Source: Bradyrhizobium sp. 195
Lineage (GTDB): Bacteria > Pseudomonadota > Alphaproteobacteria > Rhizobiales > Xanthobacteraceae
Direction of reading: 5' to 3'
Assembly (NCBI RefSeq): GCF_023101665.1
Contig: NZ_CP082161.1
Span: 5,828,001 to 5,892,000, forward strand
Length of the DNA stretch: 64,000 nucleotides
Below, piece after piece: positions 42,138-52,689 of the stretch. A model generated the notes under the pieces. It did not search any database, was not told the DNA's origin, and worked only from the letters and a program-made list of their open reading frames with translations. The first letter of the stretch is position 1; the number at the start of each line of letters is the position of its first letter. The position numbers and the translations under genes are program-made.

Positions 42138-43424
42138 TCAGGAACCGGCTTCCCCCATCTTAGCCTCGCGCTGTTGTGCCCGGATCACCATGCCGCCGGC
42201 GACGCCGACGCCGATGACGTACATCCAGCCCTCGTGGAAGTCGAACAGATGGGAGTTGAACAGCGAGGTGAAGACGTTCTGCACGACCACCAGAAGCCCG
42301 ATCCAGTTGACAAGCCCGTCGCCGCGGAACAGCTGCAGATGCAGGATCCAGATCGCGTAGAGAACCGCGATGCCGATCACGCCCCACTGCACGGCAACGT
42401 TGAGGGTCTGGTTATGCGGGTTGCCGATCACCTCGGCAGAGGCCTGGTACAGACCGCTGGGCGTCGCGACGCGTTCGAACAATCCGCGCGTCGAGCCGGT
42501 GCCGTGCCCTATGATCGGCGCCTCTGCGAAGAAGCCGAGCGACTTCCGCCAGAACTCGAGCCGCAGGCCGAGCGAGGTCGGCTCGCCCCTCTCGACATAG
42601 CGCGTGTAGTCGTCGGAAAACCTCTCGGCGGTATGGCGCAATTGCGGCGAGGCCTGCCAGGCGAGAGCGGCGCCGACGAGCAAAGCGGCAGAGATGAGCG
42701 CAATGCTGCGCCATTTGAGGTGAAGCAGCGCGAACACACCGAACATGATCGGAACGGTGACGAGCGCGGTGCGTGACACCACCACGAAGGTCATATTGAC
42801 GAAGAAGCTCAGCGCCAGCGCCGTGAGCAGCCCGGCGAACCAATATCGCTTCGCGCGCAGCAGCGTCACGATCGGATAGGCGAGCGCAACGGCGCAAAGC
42901 GCGAATTCCTGGCTCTGGTTGATGTAGTTCTTGACGAAGATGCCGCGTTCGGGCGGATCGGTCTTGAGGGCGAGGTTCGGGTAGAAGGCGACCAGCCAGG
43001 ACATCACCGACATCAAGGCGCAGGACACCAGGAAGGCGATGAATATCCAGTGGCCGCGCTGCGATCGCTCGAAATGATAGAGCAGGACCGGCAGCACGAG
43101 CAGCTTCATGGTGGGATTGACCGCGTAGAAGCGCGCGCCCCAGGTCGCGTCCGACCAGAGTGTCCCCACCAGCGCGAGCAGGACCAGCGCGATCGGCGCA
43201 ATGCAAATCGGACGCTTCAGCGATTGCAGGAACGCGCGGACGTCGAGGAACGGCACCATGCAGAGCAGCATCAGCGCATTGAAGATCCCCGTGAGCGAGG
43301 TCGACCAGGGCAGCGAGGCCGCGGTCAGGACCGCGAATATATCGACGGTCTCGCGCCAGGCGGCCGGGCTGCGCAGGCGGCGAAGCAACATTTCGCCGGT
43401 CGTCTCGCGTGCGAGCGCGGTCAC
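42138..43424 (-). CDS. waaL: O-antigen ligase (WaaL/Wzy_C family)
   Basis: A 428-residue membrane protein with about 12 helices and a large periplasmic loop (~285-345) containing the family motif HNQTLN ([14 protein letters not shown]) and a preceding arginine-rich segment. Such proteins join O-antigen to lipid A-core, or polymerise O-units; the position between O-chain and core genes favours the ligase role. The ATG overlaps the hldE stop by 4 nt. Confidence 0.83.
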   Translation of the reverse strand: MTALARETTGEMLLRRLRSPAAWRETVDIFAVLTAASLPWSTSLTGIFNALMLLCMVPFLDVRAFLQSLKRPICIAPIALVLLALVGTLWSDATWGARFYAVNPTMKLLVLPVLLYHFERSQRGHWIFIAFLVSCALMSVMSWLVAFYPNLALKTDPPERGIFVKNYINQSQEFALCAVALAYPIVTLLRAKRYWFAGLLTALALSFFVNMTFVVVSRTALVTVPIMFGVFALLHLKWRSIALISAALLVGAALAWQASPQLRHTAERFSDDYTRYVERGEPTSLGLRLEFWRKSLGFFAEAPIIGHGTGSTRGLFERVATPSGLYQASAEVIGNPHNQTLNVAVQWGVIGIAVLYAIWILHLQLFRGDGLVNWIGLLVVVQNVFTSLFNSHLFDFHEGWMYVIGVGVAGGMVIRAQQREAKMGEAGS

Positions 43425-44905
43425 TTGTCGCCTCCCCGGGCGCGATGCACCAGCGCCGTCGTGCTGAAGCCCTGGAGGATGTCGACCAGCACGACCATTC
43501 CGCCGGCTTCCTCGACGACCTCATGGCCGACCACCTGCTCGCGGGTGTAGTCGCCGCCCTTCACCAGCACGCCGGGCTTGATCCGCCTGATCAGGTCGAT
43601 CGGCGTGTCCTCATCGAAGATGACGACGAGATCGACGGCCTCGAGCGCGGCGAGGACCTCGGCACGCGCGCGCTCGTCCTGGACCGGCCGCTCGGCGCCC
43701 TTGAGCCGCCGCACCGAGGCGTCGCTGTTGAGCCCTACGATCAGGCGGTCGCAGGCGGCGCGCGCCGCGGTCAGCACCTTGACGTGGCCGGGATGCAGGA
43801 TGTCGAAACAGCCATTGGTGAAGCCGACGCGCTGGCCCTGCCGCTTCCATTCGGCGAGCTGCGCGTCGAGCGTATCAGGCTCGAGCACGATCTTCTCCTC
43901 GGCCGCGAGACTGGCATGCGGAAGGATCTTGCGGCGCAACTCGGCCGCGCTCACGCTGGCGGTGCCTTGCTGGCCGACGGCGACGGCGGCCGCCGCGTTG
44001 GCCATGCGCAGCGCCGTATCCCAGTCCGCGCCGGTCGCAAGCGACACCGCGAGCGCGGCGGCGACGGTGTCACCGGCGCCGGAGACATCGCGCACTTTCA
44101 CCGGAAAAGCCGGAACGTGAACGGCCTCGCCGCCCCGCGGCACCAGCGTCATGCCGTGCTCGCCTTGGGTGACCAGGATCGCCTTGCAATCGGCGAGCCG
44201 CATCACATCCTCGCTGGCATCGACAATGCTCTGCAGCGTGTCGGCGCGGCTGCGCGTCGCTTCCGAAAACTCCTTGCGGTTGGGCGTGAGCAGCGTGGCG
44301 CCGCGATAGATCGCCCAGTTCAGGCTCTTGGGATCGACGATCACGGGCTTGCCGAGTTTTCGCGCGGCATCGATGGTGTGGCGGATGACCCGCGCCGTCA
44401 GCACGCCCTTGGCGTAGTCCGAAAGCAGCACGATATCGGCGCGCGCGATCTGCGGCAGGATCGCCTCGATCAGCCTGGTCTCGATCTCATCGGAGGCAGG
44501 CAGCGCCTGCTCCCAATCCGCACGCAGCATGTGCGTGGAGAAATGTTCGGAGACAAAGCGGACTTTTCGCGTGGTCGGCCGCGACGGGTCGCGCACCAGC
44601 ACGTTCTCGATGCCGGCGAGCTCATCCAGCGCCGCCTGGAGCCGTGCACCGGCATCGTCCTCGCCGACGAGGCCGACGAAGATGCAGCGCGCGCCGAGAG
44701 ACGCGACATTGCGCGCGACATTGCCGGCGCCGCCGATATGGATCTCGCTGCGCTGTGCAGCGATGACAGGCGTCGGCGCTTCCGGCGAGATCCGCGACAC
44801 CTCGCCATAGACGAACTCGTCCAGCATGATGTCGCCGATGCAGAGCACCGTGCGGCCCGAGATGGCCTGCGCGAGGGCGTCGAAATCGAGAATAGGCGTC
44901 GGCAT
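43421..44905 (-). CDS. hldE: Bifunctional heptose kinase/adenylyltransferase
   Basis: A 494-residue two-domain enzyme. Residues ~1-325 form the PfkB-type heptose-7-phosphate kinase, with GAGDT (276-280) holding the base Asp279. Residues ~355-494 form the adenylyltransferase with the HxGH site His371-His374 in FDILHPGHV. It makes ADP-heptose precursors for the LPS inner core. It lies 28 nt after hldD on the same strand and is coupled to waaL downstream. Confidence 0.95.
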   Translation of the reverse strand: MPTPILDFDALAQAISGRTVLCIGDIMLDEFVYGEVSRISPEAPTPVIAAQRSEIHIGGAGNVARNVASLGARCIFVGLVGEDDAGARLQAALDELAGIENVLVRDPSRPTTRKVRFVSEHFSTHMLRADWEQALPASDEIETRLIEAILPQIARADIVLLSDYAKGVLTARVIRHTIDAARKLGKPVIVDPKSLNWAIYRGATLLTPNRKEFSEATRSRADTLQSIVDASEDVMRLADCKAILVTQGEHGMTLVPRGGEAVHVPAFPVKVRDVSGAGDTVAAALAVSLATGADWDTALRMANAAAAVAVGQQGTASVSAAELRRKILPHASLAAEEKIVLEPDTLDAQLAEWKRQGQRVGFTNGCFDILHPGHVKVLTAARAACDRLIVGLNSDASVRRLKGAERPVQDERARAEVLAALEAVDLVVIFDEDTPIDLIRRIKPGVLVKGGDYTREQVVGHEVVEEAGGMVVLVDILQGFSTTALVHRARGGDK

Positions 44906-44933
44906 GGTCTTTGGGCCTCAGGTCCTTGGGGCC

Positions 44934-45914
44934 TCAGCGGAAGCGGTCGGGCCGGTCGAGATAATCCCCGACATAGGCCTTCACCGCATCCTCGAGCGTC
45001 GTGAAACCGCCGTTATAGCCGGCGCGGTGGAGGCGATCGACCTCGCTCTGGGTGAAATACTGGTAGCTGTCGCGGATCTGCTCGGGCATATCGATATATT
45101 CGATGTTGGGCCTGGTGCCGAGCGCCGCATAGGCCGCCAACATCAGATCCCTGAAGCTGCGCGCCTTGCCGGTTCCGACGTTGAAGAGTCCGGATACCGA
45201 CGGCGTCGCGAGCAGCCACATGACGACCCGCACGACGTCGTCGACATAGATGAAATCGCGGCGCTGATCGCCGTCTTCGATGCCTTCACGATGCGACTTG
45301 AACAGTTGCACGACACGGCCGGCCTTGACGTCGTCGAAGCGACGCGCCAGCACGCTCATCATCGAGCCCTTGTGATACTCGTTGGGGCCGAAGACGTTGA
45401 AGAATTTTAGCCCGGCCCATTGCGGCGGGAGCCGATCGCCGTTCGCCACTCGCTCGGCAACAGTGAGATCGAACAGGTGCTTGCTCCAGCCGTAGAGATT
45501 CATCGGCCGCAGTTTCTTCAGCGCCGGCAGCGAGGCATCGTCGTCAAAACCTACCGTGCCGTCGCCATAGGTCGCCGCCGAGGAGGCGTAGATGAACGGC
45601 ACTGCGTTCATCGTGCACCAGTCCAAAAGGCGCATCGACAGACGGAAGTTGGTCTCGATCACGAGGTCGCCGTCGGTCGCGGTGGTCGCGGAAATCGCCC
45701 CGAGATGAATCGCTGCATCGAGCTTGCGGCCCTTCAGCCAGTCCATCAGCTCGGCCGGCGGAACGATATCCACAAGCTGGCGCTTGGCGAGATTCCGCCA
45801 CTTGCCCTCGTTGCCGAGAAAATCGCAAACCACGACGTCGCTGCGGCCCGCATCATTGAGCGCGGCCACGACGTTCGATCCGATAAAACCGGCCCCGCCG
45901 GTCACCAGCAACAT
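44934..45914 (-). CDS. hldD: ADP-L-glycero-D-manno-heptose 6-epimerase
   Basis: A 326-residue SDR enzyme: VTGGAGFIGSN at residues 4-14, SSAATYGDG with the catalytic Ser, and YGWSKHLFD with YxxxK. RRDFIYVDDVV follows. It turns ADP-D,D-heptose into the L,D form used for LPS core. The frame is open to 46046, but the family starts with MLLVTGG at 45914. It leads the hldD-hldE-waaL unit and faces the heptosyltransferase gene across a 158-nt region. Confidence 0.93.
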   Translation of the reverse strand: MLLVTGGAGFIGSNVVAALNDAGRSDVVVCDFLGNEGKWRNLAKRQLVDIVPPAELMDWLKGRKLDAAIHLGAISATTATDGDLVIETNFRLSMRLLDWCTMNAVPFIYASSAATYGDGTVGFDDDASLPALKKLRPMNLYGWSKHLFDLTVAERVANGDRLPPQWAGLKFFNVFGPNEYHKGSMMSVLARRFDDVKAGRVVQLFKSHREGIEDGDQRRDFIYVDDVVRVVMWLLATPSVSGLFNVGTGKARSFRDLMLAAYAALGTRPNIEYIDMPEQIRDSYQYFTQSEVDRLHRAGYNGGFTTLEDAVKAYVGDYLDRPDRFR

Positions 45915-46072
45915 TCCGAAATCCCTGCCCGATTTTTGCGGCCCGGTCCTGCCGTAGCGCATGAGCCGCCAAAGTGTAAGCGGTTTTGGGATTGAGCGGT
46001 CTGCCGGCTTTACCTGCCGGTCCGGAGCGGCTAACCGAAGCGCCACATCAGATTGCCCGGCTCCATTAACGA

Positions 46073-47140
46073 ATGAACCAAGATTCGCAATTTAGCGGAG
46101 ATGCAGATCGGGACGATACTCGCCCGATCCTGATCATTCCCTACATGTGGATCGGCGATTTCGTCCGAAATCACACCGTCGTTCGCGTTTTGAAGGAGCG
46201 CTGGCCCAATCGCCCGGTCGATCTGCTGACCACCTCCCTCTGCGCCCCGCTGGTCGATTACATGCCCGGAGTGCGCGCTGGGATCGTCTGGGATCTGCCG
46301 CGCGGCCGCCTCGCCGTAGGCCGCCAGCTCGCCCTGGGGAAGCTTCTGCGTGAGCGGAACTATGGCACGGCCCTGGTGCTGCCGCGGACCTGGAAGGCGG
46401 CCATCGCGCCCGCCCTCGCCGGTATCCCTGAACGGGTCGGCTTTGTCGGTGAGTTCCGGTTCGGCCTGCTCAACCGCTGGCGCTGGGGTGAGAAGAAGCT
46501 GCCCCGTTTCATCGACAAGAACGCCGCCTTGGCCCAGCCCGACGGTGCCTCCCTACCTCCGGAATGGCCAGTGCCGCAATTGCGGGTCCCGGCCGAGGAC
46601 ATCGTCCGCTGGCGGCAGGCCAATGGCCTCAGCGCCGGTGCCGCAGTGGCGCTCGCCCCAGGCTCGGTGGGGGTCTCAAAGCGCTGGACGTACTATCCGG
46701 AGGCGGCCCGGCTCCTGGTCGAGCGCGGGCTTGAGGTCTGGGTGGTCGGCGGCCCCGCGGAAAAGGGCCTCGCCCAGGAGATCGTCGCGGCAGGCGGCCG
46801 GGGCGTGCGTGACCTCACCGGCAACGACTTACGCAACGGCGTGCTGGCCATGGCCGCGGCCGGCGTCGCCATCTCCAACGACTCAGGCCTGATGCACATC
46901 GCAGCCGCCTTGGGCACACCCACCATGGGCATCTTCGGCCCGACCAGCCCCTATCTCTGGGCGCCACTCAACGGCCTTGCCGCAACCGTGGTCCAGGACA
47001 AGAGCGTGTTGTCCTGCCAGCCCTGCCAGAGCACGGTCTGCAAGATGAACGACCACCGCTGCATGCGCGATATCGCGGCGAGCGAGGTGGTTGGGATTGC
47101 GCAGCGGGTGCTGAGGGAGGCGGCGCGGGCGACGAATTGA
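46073..47140 (+). CDS. waaF: Lipopolysaccharide heptosyltransferase II
   Basis: A 355-residue GT9-family transferase: an N-terminal IIPYMWIGDFV, a middle LAPGSVGVSKRW, and the donor-site ISNDSGLMHIAAALGTP followed by FGPTSP. It adds the second heptose to the LPS inner core. Cysteines cluster near the end (SCQPCQSTVC), as seen in family members. It is transcribed divergently from hldD, which supplies its substrate. Confidence 0.92.
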   Translation: MNQDSQFSGDADRDDTRPILIIPYMWIGDFVRNHTVVRVLKERWPNRPVDLLTTSLCAPLVDYMPGVRAGIVWDLPRGRLAVGRQLALGKLLRERNYGTALVLPRTWKAAIAPALAGIPERVGFVGEFRFGLLNRWRWGEKKLPRFIDKNAALAQPDGASLPPEWPVPQLRVPAEDIVRWRQANGLSAGAAVALAPGSVGVSKRWTYYPEAARLLVERGLEVWVVGGPAEKGLAQEIVAAGGRGVRDLTGNDLRNGVLAMAAAGVAISNDSGLMHIAAALGTPTMGIFGPTSPYLWAPLNGLAATVVQDKSVLSCQPCQSTVCKMNDHRCMRDIAASEVVGIAQRVLREAARATN

Positions 47141-47293
47141 GCGTGGGGAGGCCTGCGCCAATGATGACATCACGCCGGTGTCGTCAAATCCACAACACAT
47201 CGCACTAGCAACCAAGCCGTTGATTTCGCTAGCCCCGTCTACTGTGCATGGGGTTGTTTTCGCGGTTTTGTTCGCGACCACGAACGCAACGGC

Positions 47294-48331
47294 TCACAGC
47301 AGCGGCCGATAGACCTCGCCGATGCGCGCCGCTTCGGCATTGAGGCTGAACCGTTCGAGTACCCGCGCCCGCCCCTGCTCGCCCATGGCGGTCGCAGCAG
47401 TCACGTCGCGCATCAATGGCTCGAGCGCCGCTGCCAGCGCGTCGGCATCACCCGTCGGGATCAGCAGGCCGCTCACGCCATCCTCCACCACGAGCTCGGC
47501 CGCGCCGGCACGCGCGGCGACGAGCGCGCTGCCCGCCGCCATCGCCTCGATCAGCGTCAGGCCAAAGCCTTCATTGCGTGAAGTGAAGGCGTAGATCGTC
47601 AGCCGTTGGTACCAGCGCTGCACCGCTTCGATCGGCAGCTCGCCGGTGATGACGATGCGAGATTGCAGGCGGGCGGCCTCAATCCGCTTCTTCAGGTCAT
47701 TGGCGAAAACAGTCTGCTCGGCCGTGACCTGACCGACGATGACAGCGGTGAAATCCGGATAGCGCGGCAGCAACCGGCACATTGCATCGACAAACACATC
47801 GGTGCCCTTCTGCGCCCGCACGCGACCGAAGCACCCGATGGCGTAGCGGCCCGGCAGCGCGGCTTCCGCGAACGCCGCAGCGCGGTCCTGCGGCGGCGCA
47901 TAGACGTCGGTGTCGACGCCATGCGGGATGACAGTCGCCTTCACCTTCAGGAACGATGCCGAGATGTCCGACGTCGCGATGATCGCGTCCATGCGCCGGA
48001 TCAGCCAGCGCGTGATCCAGCTGTGGTGCCGCTGCGCCGCAGAGGTGAACACGAGTTTCAACGGCCAGCCGAGCGCGCGCAGCGCAACGCCTGCGATCAT
48101 CTCGTTGTTGCGCCGTGCGTGCCAGATCAAGGGCGCCTTGCGGCGCCACAGCTTCAGGAAATCGGCGACGGTCAGGCGCGCAATCCCCGCCGGCGCATCG
48201 GATCCGAACCACGCGGCGCGGTACAGTTTCGCCAGTCGCGGCGCCACCATCCGGTTGGTCGCAGTGACCCCGGAATAGCGCCTGTGCAGATTTGGCACGA
48301 TCACTTCGAGATCGCCGGGGAAATTCGCCAC
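47294..48331 (-). CDS. GT4-family LPS core glycosyltransferase
   Basis: A 345-residue GT-B enzyme with VIPHGVDTDVY (about residue 133), CFGRVRAQKGTD and the EX7E motif in SRNEGFGLTLIEAMAAG. It resembles LpcC-type mannosyltransferases of rhizobial core. The donor is likely GDP-mannose or a similar hexose donor; this is inference from family. No signal peptide or membrane helix is seen. Confidence 0.85.
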   Translation of the reverse strand: MANFPGDLEVIVPNLHRRYSGVTATNRMVAPRLAKLYRAAWFGSDAPAGIARLTVADFLKLWRRKAPLIWHARRNNEMIAGVALRALGWPLKLVFTSAAQRHHSWITRWLIRRMDAIIATSDISASFLKVKATVIPHGVDTDVYAPPQDRAAAFAEAALPGRYAIGCFGRVRAQKGTDVFVDAMCRLLPRYPDFTAVIVGQVTAEQTVFANDLKKRIEAARLQSRIVITGELPIEAVQRWYQRLTIYAFTSRNEGFGLTLIEAMAAGSALVAARAGAAELVVEDGVSGLLIPTGDADALAAALEPLMRDVTAATAMGEQGRARVLERFSLNAEAARIGEVYRPLL

Positions 48332-48457
48332 GTCACGCTCCGTTTCGAAGGTCCCCTATACGCAACATTAAGCATAGTGACCAGTTCAGCCGCGCCGATA
48401 CCCCCTCTTCACCACGCAAGCGCTAGCTTTGCGCGTTGATCGAAGACGGGTGAGATC

Positions 48458-49471
48458 ATGACTGTGCTAGTCACCGGCGGCGCCGGCTATATCGGAAGTC
48501 ACACGGTCCTGGCGCTGGCGGAAGCCGGCGAGGACGTCGTCGTGATCGATGATCTCTCGACCGGTTTCTCCGCCTATCTGCCTGAGGGCGTGCCGCTGTT
48601 CATTGGCGATGCCGGCGACGAGAACCTGCTCGAGGGCGTGATCGCCCAGCACAACATCGAGAGCATCATCCATTTCGCAGGCTCCGTCGTCGTGCCGGAT
48701 TCGATGCGCGATCCGCTCGGATACTACCGCAACAACTTCATGACCGCGCGCAACCTGCTCAACGTCGCAGTCAAGCGCGGCATCAATCGCTTCATCTTCT
48801 CCTCGACCGCCGCCGTCTACGGCAATCCGGACCAGGTCCCGGTGCCCGAGCACGCGCCGACGCGGCCGCTCTCGCCCTATGGCTCGTCGAAGCTGATGAC
48901 CGAGATCATGCTGCACGACGTCGCCGCCGCCTACGGCATGCAGTATGTCACCTTGCGCTATTTCAACGTCGCCGGCGCCGATCCGCAGGCCCGCATTGGG
49001 CTCGCCACCGTGGGCGCCACGCATCTGCTCAAGATCGCGGTGGAAGCCGCAACCGGCCAGCGCGCCAAGATCGACGTGTTCGGCACCGACTATCCGACTC
49101 CGGACGGAAGCTGCATCCGCGACTTCATCCATGTCACGGACCTCTCGCAGGCGCACCGCTCGGCCCTCGCGTACTTGCGCAATGGCGGCGCCTCGACAAC
49201 GCTCAATTGCGGCTATGGCCGCGGCTATTCGGTGCTGGAGACCATCGACGCCGTGCGCCGGGTTTCGGGCCGCAGCTTCGCCGTGCAATACGCCCCGCGC
49301 CGGCCGGGCGACATCATGACCATGGTCGCCGACACCAGCCGCATCCGCAGCCTGCTCGACTGGAGGCCGCAATACGAGGACCTCGAGACGATCGCGGCCC
49401 ATGCGCTGGCGTGGGAGGACAAGCTGTTCCATGAGCGCCATGGCGAGCTCCGCCAGGCCGCCTCGGCCTAG
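48458..49471 (+). CDS. galE: UDP-glucose 4-epimerase
   Basis: A 337-residue SDR enzyme: NAD site VTGGAGYIGSHT (residues 4-15), the Ser region SSTAAVYG and the catalytic Tyr/Lys in PYGSSKLMTE; later ITVFGTDY-like (VFGTDYPTPDGSCIRDFIHV) substrate loop. It interconverts UDP-glucose and UDP-galactose, feeding core and exopolysaccharide synthesis; the rhizobial homologue is called exoB. It stands alone between two promoters. Confidence 0.93.
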   Translation: MTVLVTGGAGYIGSHTVLALAEAGEDVVVIDDLSTGFSAYLPEGVPLFIGDAGDENLLEGVIAQHNIESIIHFAGSVVVPDSMRDPLGYYRNNFMTARNLLNVAVKRGINRFIFSSTAAVYGNPDQVPVPEHAPTRPLSPYGSSKLMTEIMLHDVAAAYGMQYVTLRYFNVAGADPQARIGLATVGATHLLKIAVEAATGQRAKIDVFGTDYPTPDGSCIRDFIHVTDLSQAHRSALAYLRNGGASTTLNCGYGRGYSVLETIDAVRRVSGRSFAVQYAPRRPGDIMTMVADTSRIRSLLDWRPQYEDLETIAAHALAWEDKLFHERHGELRQAASA

Positions 49472-49485
49472 ATTCCCTTCCGACG

Positions 49486-49524
49486 CAAGCCCTTAATTGG
49501 GCTTGAAAAACCCCGCTTGAGCGG
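49486..49524. other. Two adjacent hairpins between galE and msbA
   Basis: CAAGCCC-TTAATT-GGGCTTG (49486-49505) is followed by CCCGC-TTGA-GCGGG (about 49512-49524). There is no T-run after either on the plus strand, so they are weak candidates for a galE terminator or an msbA leader structure. Confidence 0.4.
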
Positions 49525-49589
49525 GCACAGAGGCCCATCGATCCCTGACGCGCGGGCAGGCTTTGTCCTGCGCCGTCAATGGACACCGG

Positions 49590-51392
49590 ATGGCCCAGTT
49601 TCCAAAGAAAATCACCGACGATCCCTATGCGGCAGCGACCCTGATTCGCCGCCTCGTCACGGAACAGGGCGTCGTCTACTGGCGGCGCTACCTCGTCGCC
49701 TTCGCGCTGATGGCTGTCGCCGCGGGCGCGACCGCCTGCGCGACCTATGTGCTCGGCCAGGTCATCAACCAGGCCTATGTCGACAAGAACATCCCGGGCA
49801 TCGCGATGTTCTCTGGGATCACGGTGCTCCTGCTGTTCATCAAGGGCGTGGCGACCTACGGCCACATGGTGATCCTGACCAAGATCTCGAACGCCATCCT
49901 CGCCACCAACCAGCGCCAGCTGTTCGCCAAGCTGATGCGCGAGAGCGTCGGCTTCTTCTCCGAGCGGCATTCCTCCGAATTCCTGGCGCGGCTGACGGCC
50001 GGTGCCAAGTCGATCACCGACGTGCTCAACATGCTGGTCAACGCCATCGGGCGCGATCTGTTGATGCTGCTCGCCATGATCGGCGTGATGGTGTGGCAGG
50101 ACCCCGTGATGTCGTTCATCGGCCTCGTCGTGGTGCCGCCGGCGATGCTGGTGCTGCGCAAGCTGGTCAAGCGCATCAAGGGCCTCGCCTTCAACCAGTT
50201 CACCGGCACTGCCGACATCATGGAGACGATGCAGGAATCGCTTCAGGGCATCCGCACCGTGAAGGCGTTCACGCTCGAAGACACGATGCAGAAGCGCATC
50301 GACGAGAACATCGCGATCGTCGAGCGCAACGCCAACAAGATGGCGCGCGTCGCCAACCGCTCCAACCCGCTGATGGAAATGCTCGGCGGTTTCGCGGTCG
50401 CGGGCTGCCTGATGTACGGCGGCTACAGCGTGGTCGCGCTCAACGCCACGCCCGGCGCGTTCTTCTCCTTCATGACGGCTTTCCTGATGGCGACCGAGCC
50501 GGCCAAGCGGTTGGCGCGGCTCAACATCGACCTCAACAGCCAGTTGGTCGGCGCCCGCATGCTGCTCGAGGTGGTCGACAGCCCGGCCAGCGAGCGTTCC
50601 GACGACGACAAGCCGGCGCTGAAGCTATCCGACGCGCGCATCGAACTGCGTGACGTCAGCTTCTCCTACCGCAGCGGCGAGACCGTGCTCAACCGCATGA
50701 GCTTCGTTGCCGAGCCCGGCAAGGTCACCGCGCTGGTCGGCCCCTCCGGCGGCGGCAAGTCGACTGTGCTGGCGCTGCTGCTGCGGTTCCATGAGGTAAC
50801 GCAGGGGGACATCGTGATCGACGGCCAGTCGATCGGCGCGGTCTCGCGCAAGTCGCTGCGCGCGCAGACCGCCTATGTCGGTCAGGACGTCTATCTGTTC
50901 CGCGACACCATCCGCAGCAACATCGCCTTCGGCAAACCGGGCGCAAGCGAGGACGAGATCATCGAAGCCGCGAAGGCGGCCTGCGCGCATGATTTCATCA
51001 TGGGTTTCCCGCTTGGCTACGACACGCCGGTCGGCGAGCATGGCACGCAGCTGTCCGGCGGCCAGCGCCAGCGCATCGCGGTGGCGCGCGCACTGATCAA
51101 GAACGCGCCGGTCATCCTGCTCGACGAAGCCACCGCGGCGCTCGATTCGGAATCCGAGCGTCAGGTGCAGGAGGCGATCGAGCACCTGTGCCGGAACCGC
51201 ACCACCATCGTGATCGCGCATCGCCTGCACACCATCATGCACGCCGACGCCATCCTGGTGGTCGAGGGCGGCGAGATCGTCGAGCAGGGCCGGCATGACG
51301 AGCTGCTCCGCCGCGGCGGCCGCTACGCCTCGTTCTTCCGCCTGCAGCATCACGATTCCGGCGCACTGGCGCCGATCAGCGCAACCGCCTAG
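49590..51392 (+). CDS. msbA: Lipid A/lipid ABC exporter (MsbA-like)
   Basis: A 600-residue half-transporter: six membrane helices (about 35-330) and one ATPase domain with Walker A GPSGGGKST, signature LSGGQRQRIAVARAL, Walker B VILLDEATAALD and the switch His in VIAHRLHT. It forms a homodimer that flips lipid A-core to the periplasmic face. Start at the ATG 49590; the frame's 49563 TTG is less likely. It lies within LPS genes, which supports MsbA over a drug exporter. Confidence 0.9.
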   Translation: MAQFPKKITDDPYAAATLIRRLVTEQGVVYWRRYLVAFALMAVAAGATACATYVLGQVINQAYVDKNIPGIAMFSGITVLLLFIKGVATYGHMVILTKISNAILATNQRQLFAKLMRESVGFFSERHSSEFLARLTAGAKSITDVLNMLVNAIGRDLLMLLAMIGVMVWQDPVMSFIGLVVVPPAMLVLRKLVKRIKGLAFNQFTGTADIMETMQESLQGIRTVKAFTLEDTMQKRIDENIAIVERNANKMARVANRSNPLMEMLGGFAVAGCLMYGGYSVVALNATPGAFFSFMTAFLMATEPAKRLARLNIDLNSQLVGARMLLEVVDSPASERSDDDKPALKLSDARIELRDVSFSYRSGETVLNRMSFVAEPGKVTALVGPSGGGKSTVLALLLRFHEVTQGDIVIDGQSIGAVSRKSLRAQTAYVGQDVYLFRDTIRSNIAFGKPGASEDEIIEAAKAACAHDFIMGFPLGYDTPVGEHGTQLSGGQRQRIAVARALIKNAPVILLDEATAALDSESERQVQEAIEHLCRNRTTIVIAHRLHTIMHADAILVVEGGEIVEQGRHDELLRRGGRYASFFRLQHHDSGALAPISATA

Positions 51393-51427
51393 AATTCCCT
51401 GTCAACCTCAAGAGCCGCGAGACCCAC

Positions 51428-52129
51428 ATGAACGCCGCCTCCTACGTCATCCCGCTTCCGCCGCAGGCTTCGCTTCCCGTCGTCGGAGAAAGCGGCCTTT
51501 ACCCGGTCCGCCGCATCTGGTGCGTCGGCCGCAATTATCTCGAGCACATCCGCGAGATGGGCAATGACGAGCGCGCCCCGCCGTTCTTCTTCGCCAAGCA
51601 TGCCGACATGCTGGTGCCCGACGGCGCCACCATTCCCTATCCGCCGCTGACCAAGGATCTGCATCACGAGGTCGAGCTGATCGTCGCGATGAAGAGCGGC
51701 GGCCTCAACATCCCCGCCGACAAGGCGCTCGACCACGTTTATGGCTACGCCGTCGGCATCGACCTCACCCGCCGCGACCTCCAGATCGCCTCGCGCAAGA
51801 AGGAGCGTCCGTGGGAGGTCGGCAAGTCGTTCGACGGCTCCGCGCCGTGCTCCGCGGTGCAGCCGGCTTCGAAGATCGGCCACCCCGCCAAGGGCAAGAT
51901 CTGGCTGACAGTCAACGGCAAGGAAGCCCAGAAGGGCGATCTCACCGAGCTGATCTGGAACGTGCCCGAGATCATCTGGCAGCTGTCGCAGCAGGTGAAG
52001 CTCGCCGCCGGCGACATCATCATGACCGGCACCCCGGCCGGCGTGTCGCAGCTCCAGCCCGGCGACAAGCTCGAATGCGGCGTCGACGGCGTCGGCACGC
52101 TGAAGGTGAGCATCGGCCAGCCGGAGTAA
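51428..52129 (+). CDS. Fumarylacetoacetate hydrolase-family protein (fumarylpyruvate hydrolase-like)
   Basis: A 233-residue FAH-domain protein. Markers are CVGRNYLEHIREMG, FFAKHAD, HHEVELIV (metal-site glutamates), GYAVGIDLTRRD and the late IIMTGTPAGV. Length and order match fumarylpyruvate hydrolases such as NagK. It hydrolyses a C-C bond in a ring-cleavage product or decarboxylates an oxoacid; the exact reaction is not fixed. It follows msbA by 35 nt and may be co-transcribed, without functional link. Confidence 0.9.
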   Translation: MNAASYVIPLPPQASLPVVGESGLYPVRRIWCVGRNYLEHIREMGNDERAPPFFFAKHADMLVPDGATIPYPPLTKDLHHEVELIVAMKSGGLNIPADKALDHVYGYAVGIDLTRRDLQIASRKKERPWEVGKSFDGSAPCSAVQPASKIGHPAKGKIWLTVNGKEAQKGDLTELIWNVPEIIWQLSQQVKLAAGDIIMTGTPAGVSQLQPGDKLECGVDGVGTLKVSIGQPE

Positions 52130-52138
52130 GCTGGAATC

Positions 52139-52222
52139 GTAGGGTGGATTAGCGAAAGCGTAATCCACCAACATCCTGGCTGTGGCGAGATGGTGGATTA
52201 CGCTACGCTAACCCACCCTACG
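52139..52222. repeat. Intergenic palindrome, CGTAGGGTGG family
   Basis: It opens CGTAGGGTGGATTAGCGAAAG and ends CGCTAACCCACCCTACG; inner arms TAATCCACCA and TGGTGGATTA are perfect. It sits between two convergent genes, so it could fold in both transcripts. It is the only copy of this family in the window. Confidence 0.85.
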
Positions 52223-52224
52223 CA

Positions 52225-52689
52225 CTACCAGGCCTTCACCGGCCGATTGGCGTGGCTTGTCTGCGGCACACCGCGATTGAGCGACATGTGCGAATGCACG
52301 CACAGCCAGCCCTCGATATTCTTCGAAAAGATCATCGTCGCTCGGCCGGGGCGTGCAAACGTGCTGCCATCGGGATGATAGCCTGTGCTCGTCCACGGCG
52401 CGATCACTGTCGCCATCGTGCCATCGGCGGACGCCAGAACGGAAGTCTGATCGAGGACGAAGCGGAAGTCGGCCGTCTTCGGCCAGACATTGTCCCATTG
52501 CGTCGTGACCCATTGGTCCAGGCCGGGGATGACGTCGTTGTGCGTGCCGAAGGCAAGCACGTCCGGATGAAAGAGCGGCCGCGCCGAGGCGTAGTCGACC
52601 TCGCGGACATAACCCGCGAAAGTTTCCAGCCACGCGCGGAAGAACTCGGCAATCTCCGTGTTCGCGGTCGGCAAAGAAGCTACGACCAT
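52225..52689 (-). CDS. SnoaL/NTF2-like protein
   Basis: A 154-residue NTF2-fold protein of the ketosteroid isomerase-like group, with a RPLFHPDVLAFG helix-strand element (about residues 38-49) and a pocket strand in SVLASADGTMATVIAPW. No catalytic set is obvious, so it may only bind a ligand. Its ATG shares the A of the lpxO stop codon (TGATG), so it is translated by reinitiation after lpxO. The reading frame is open to 52773, but this start is favoured by that overlap. Confidence 0.75.
   Translation of the reverse strand: MVVASLPTANTEIAEFFRAWLETFAGYVREVDYASARPLFHPDVLAFGTHNDVIPGLDQWVTTQWDNVWPKTADFRFVLDQTSVLASADGTMATVIAPWTSTGYHPDGSTFARPGRATMIFSKNIEGWLCVHSHMSLNRGVPQTSHANRPVKAW

Noticed and set aside
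43409..45004. 531-codon open frame on the plus strand
   Set aside because: Antisense to hldE, whose two catalytic domains are intact.
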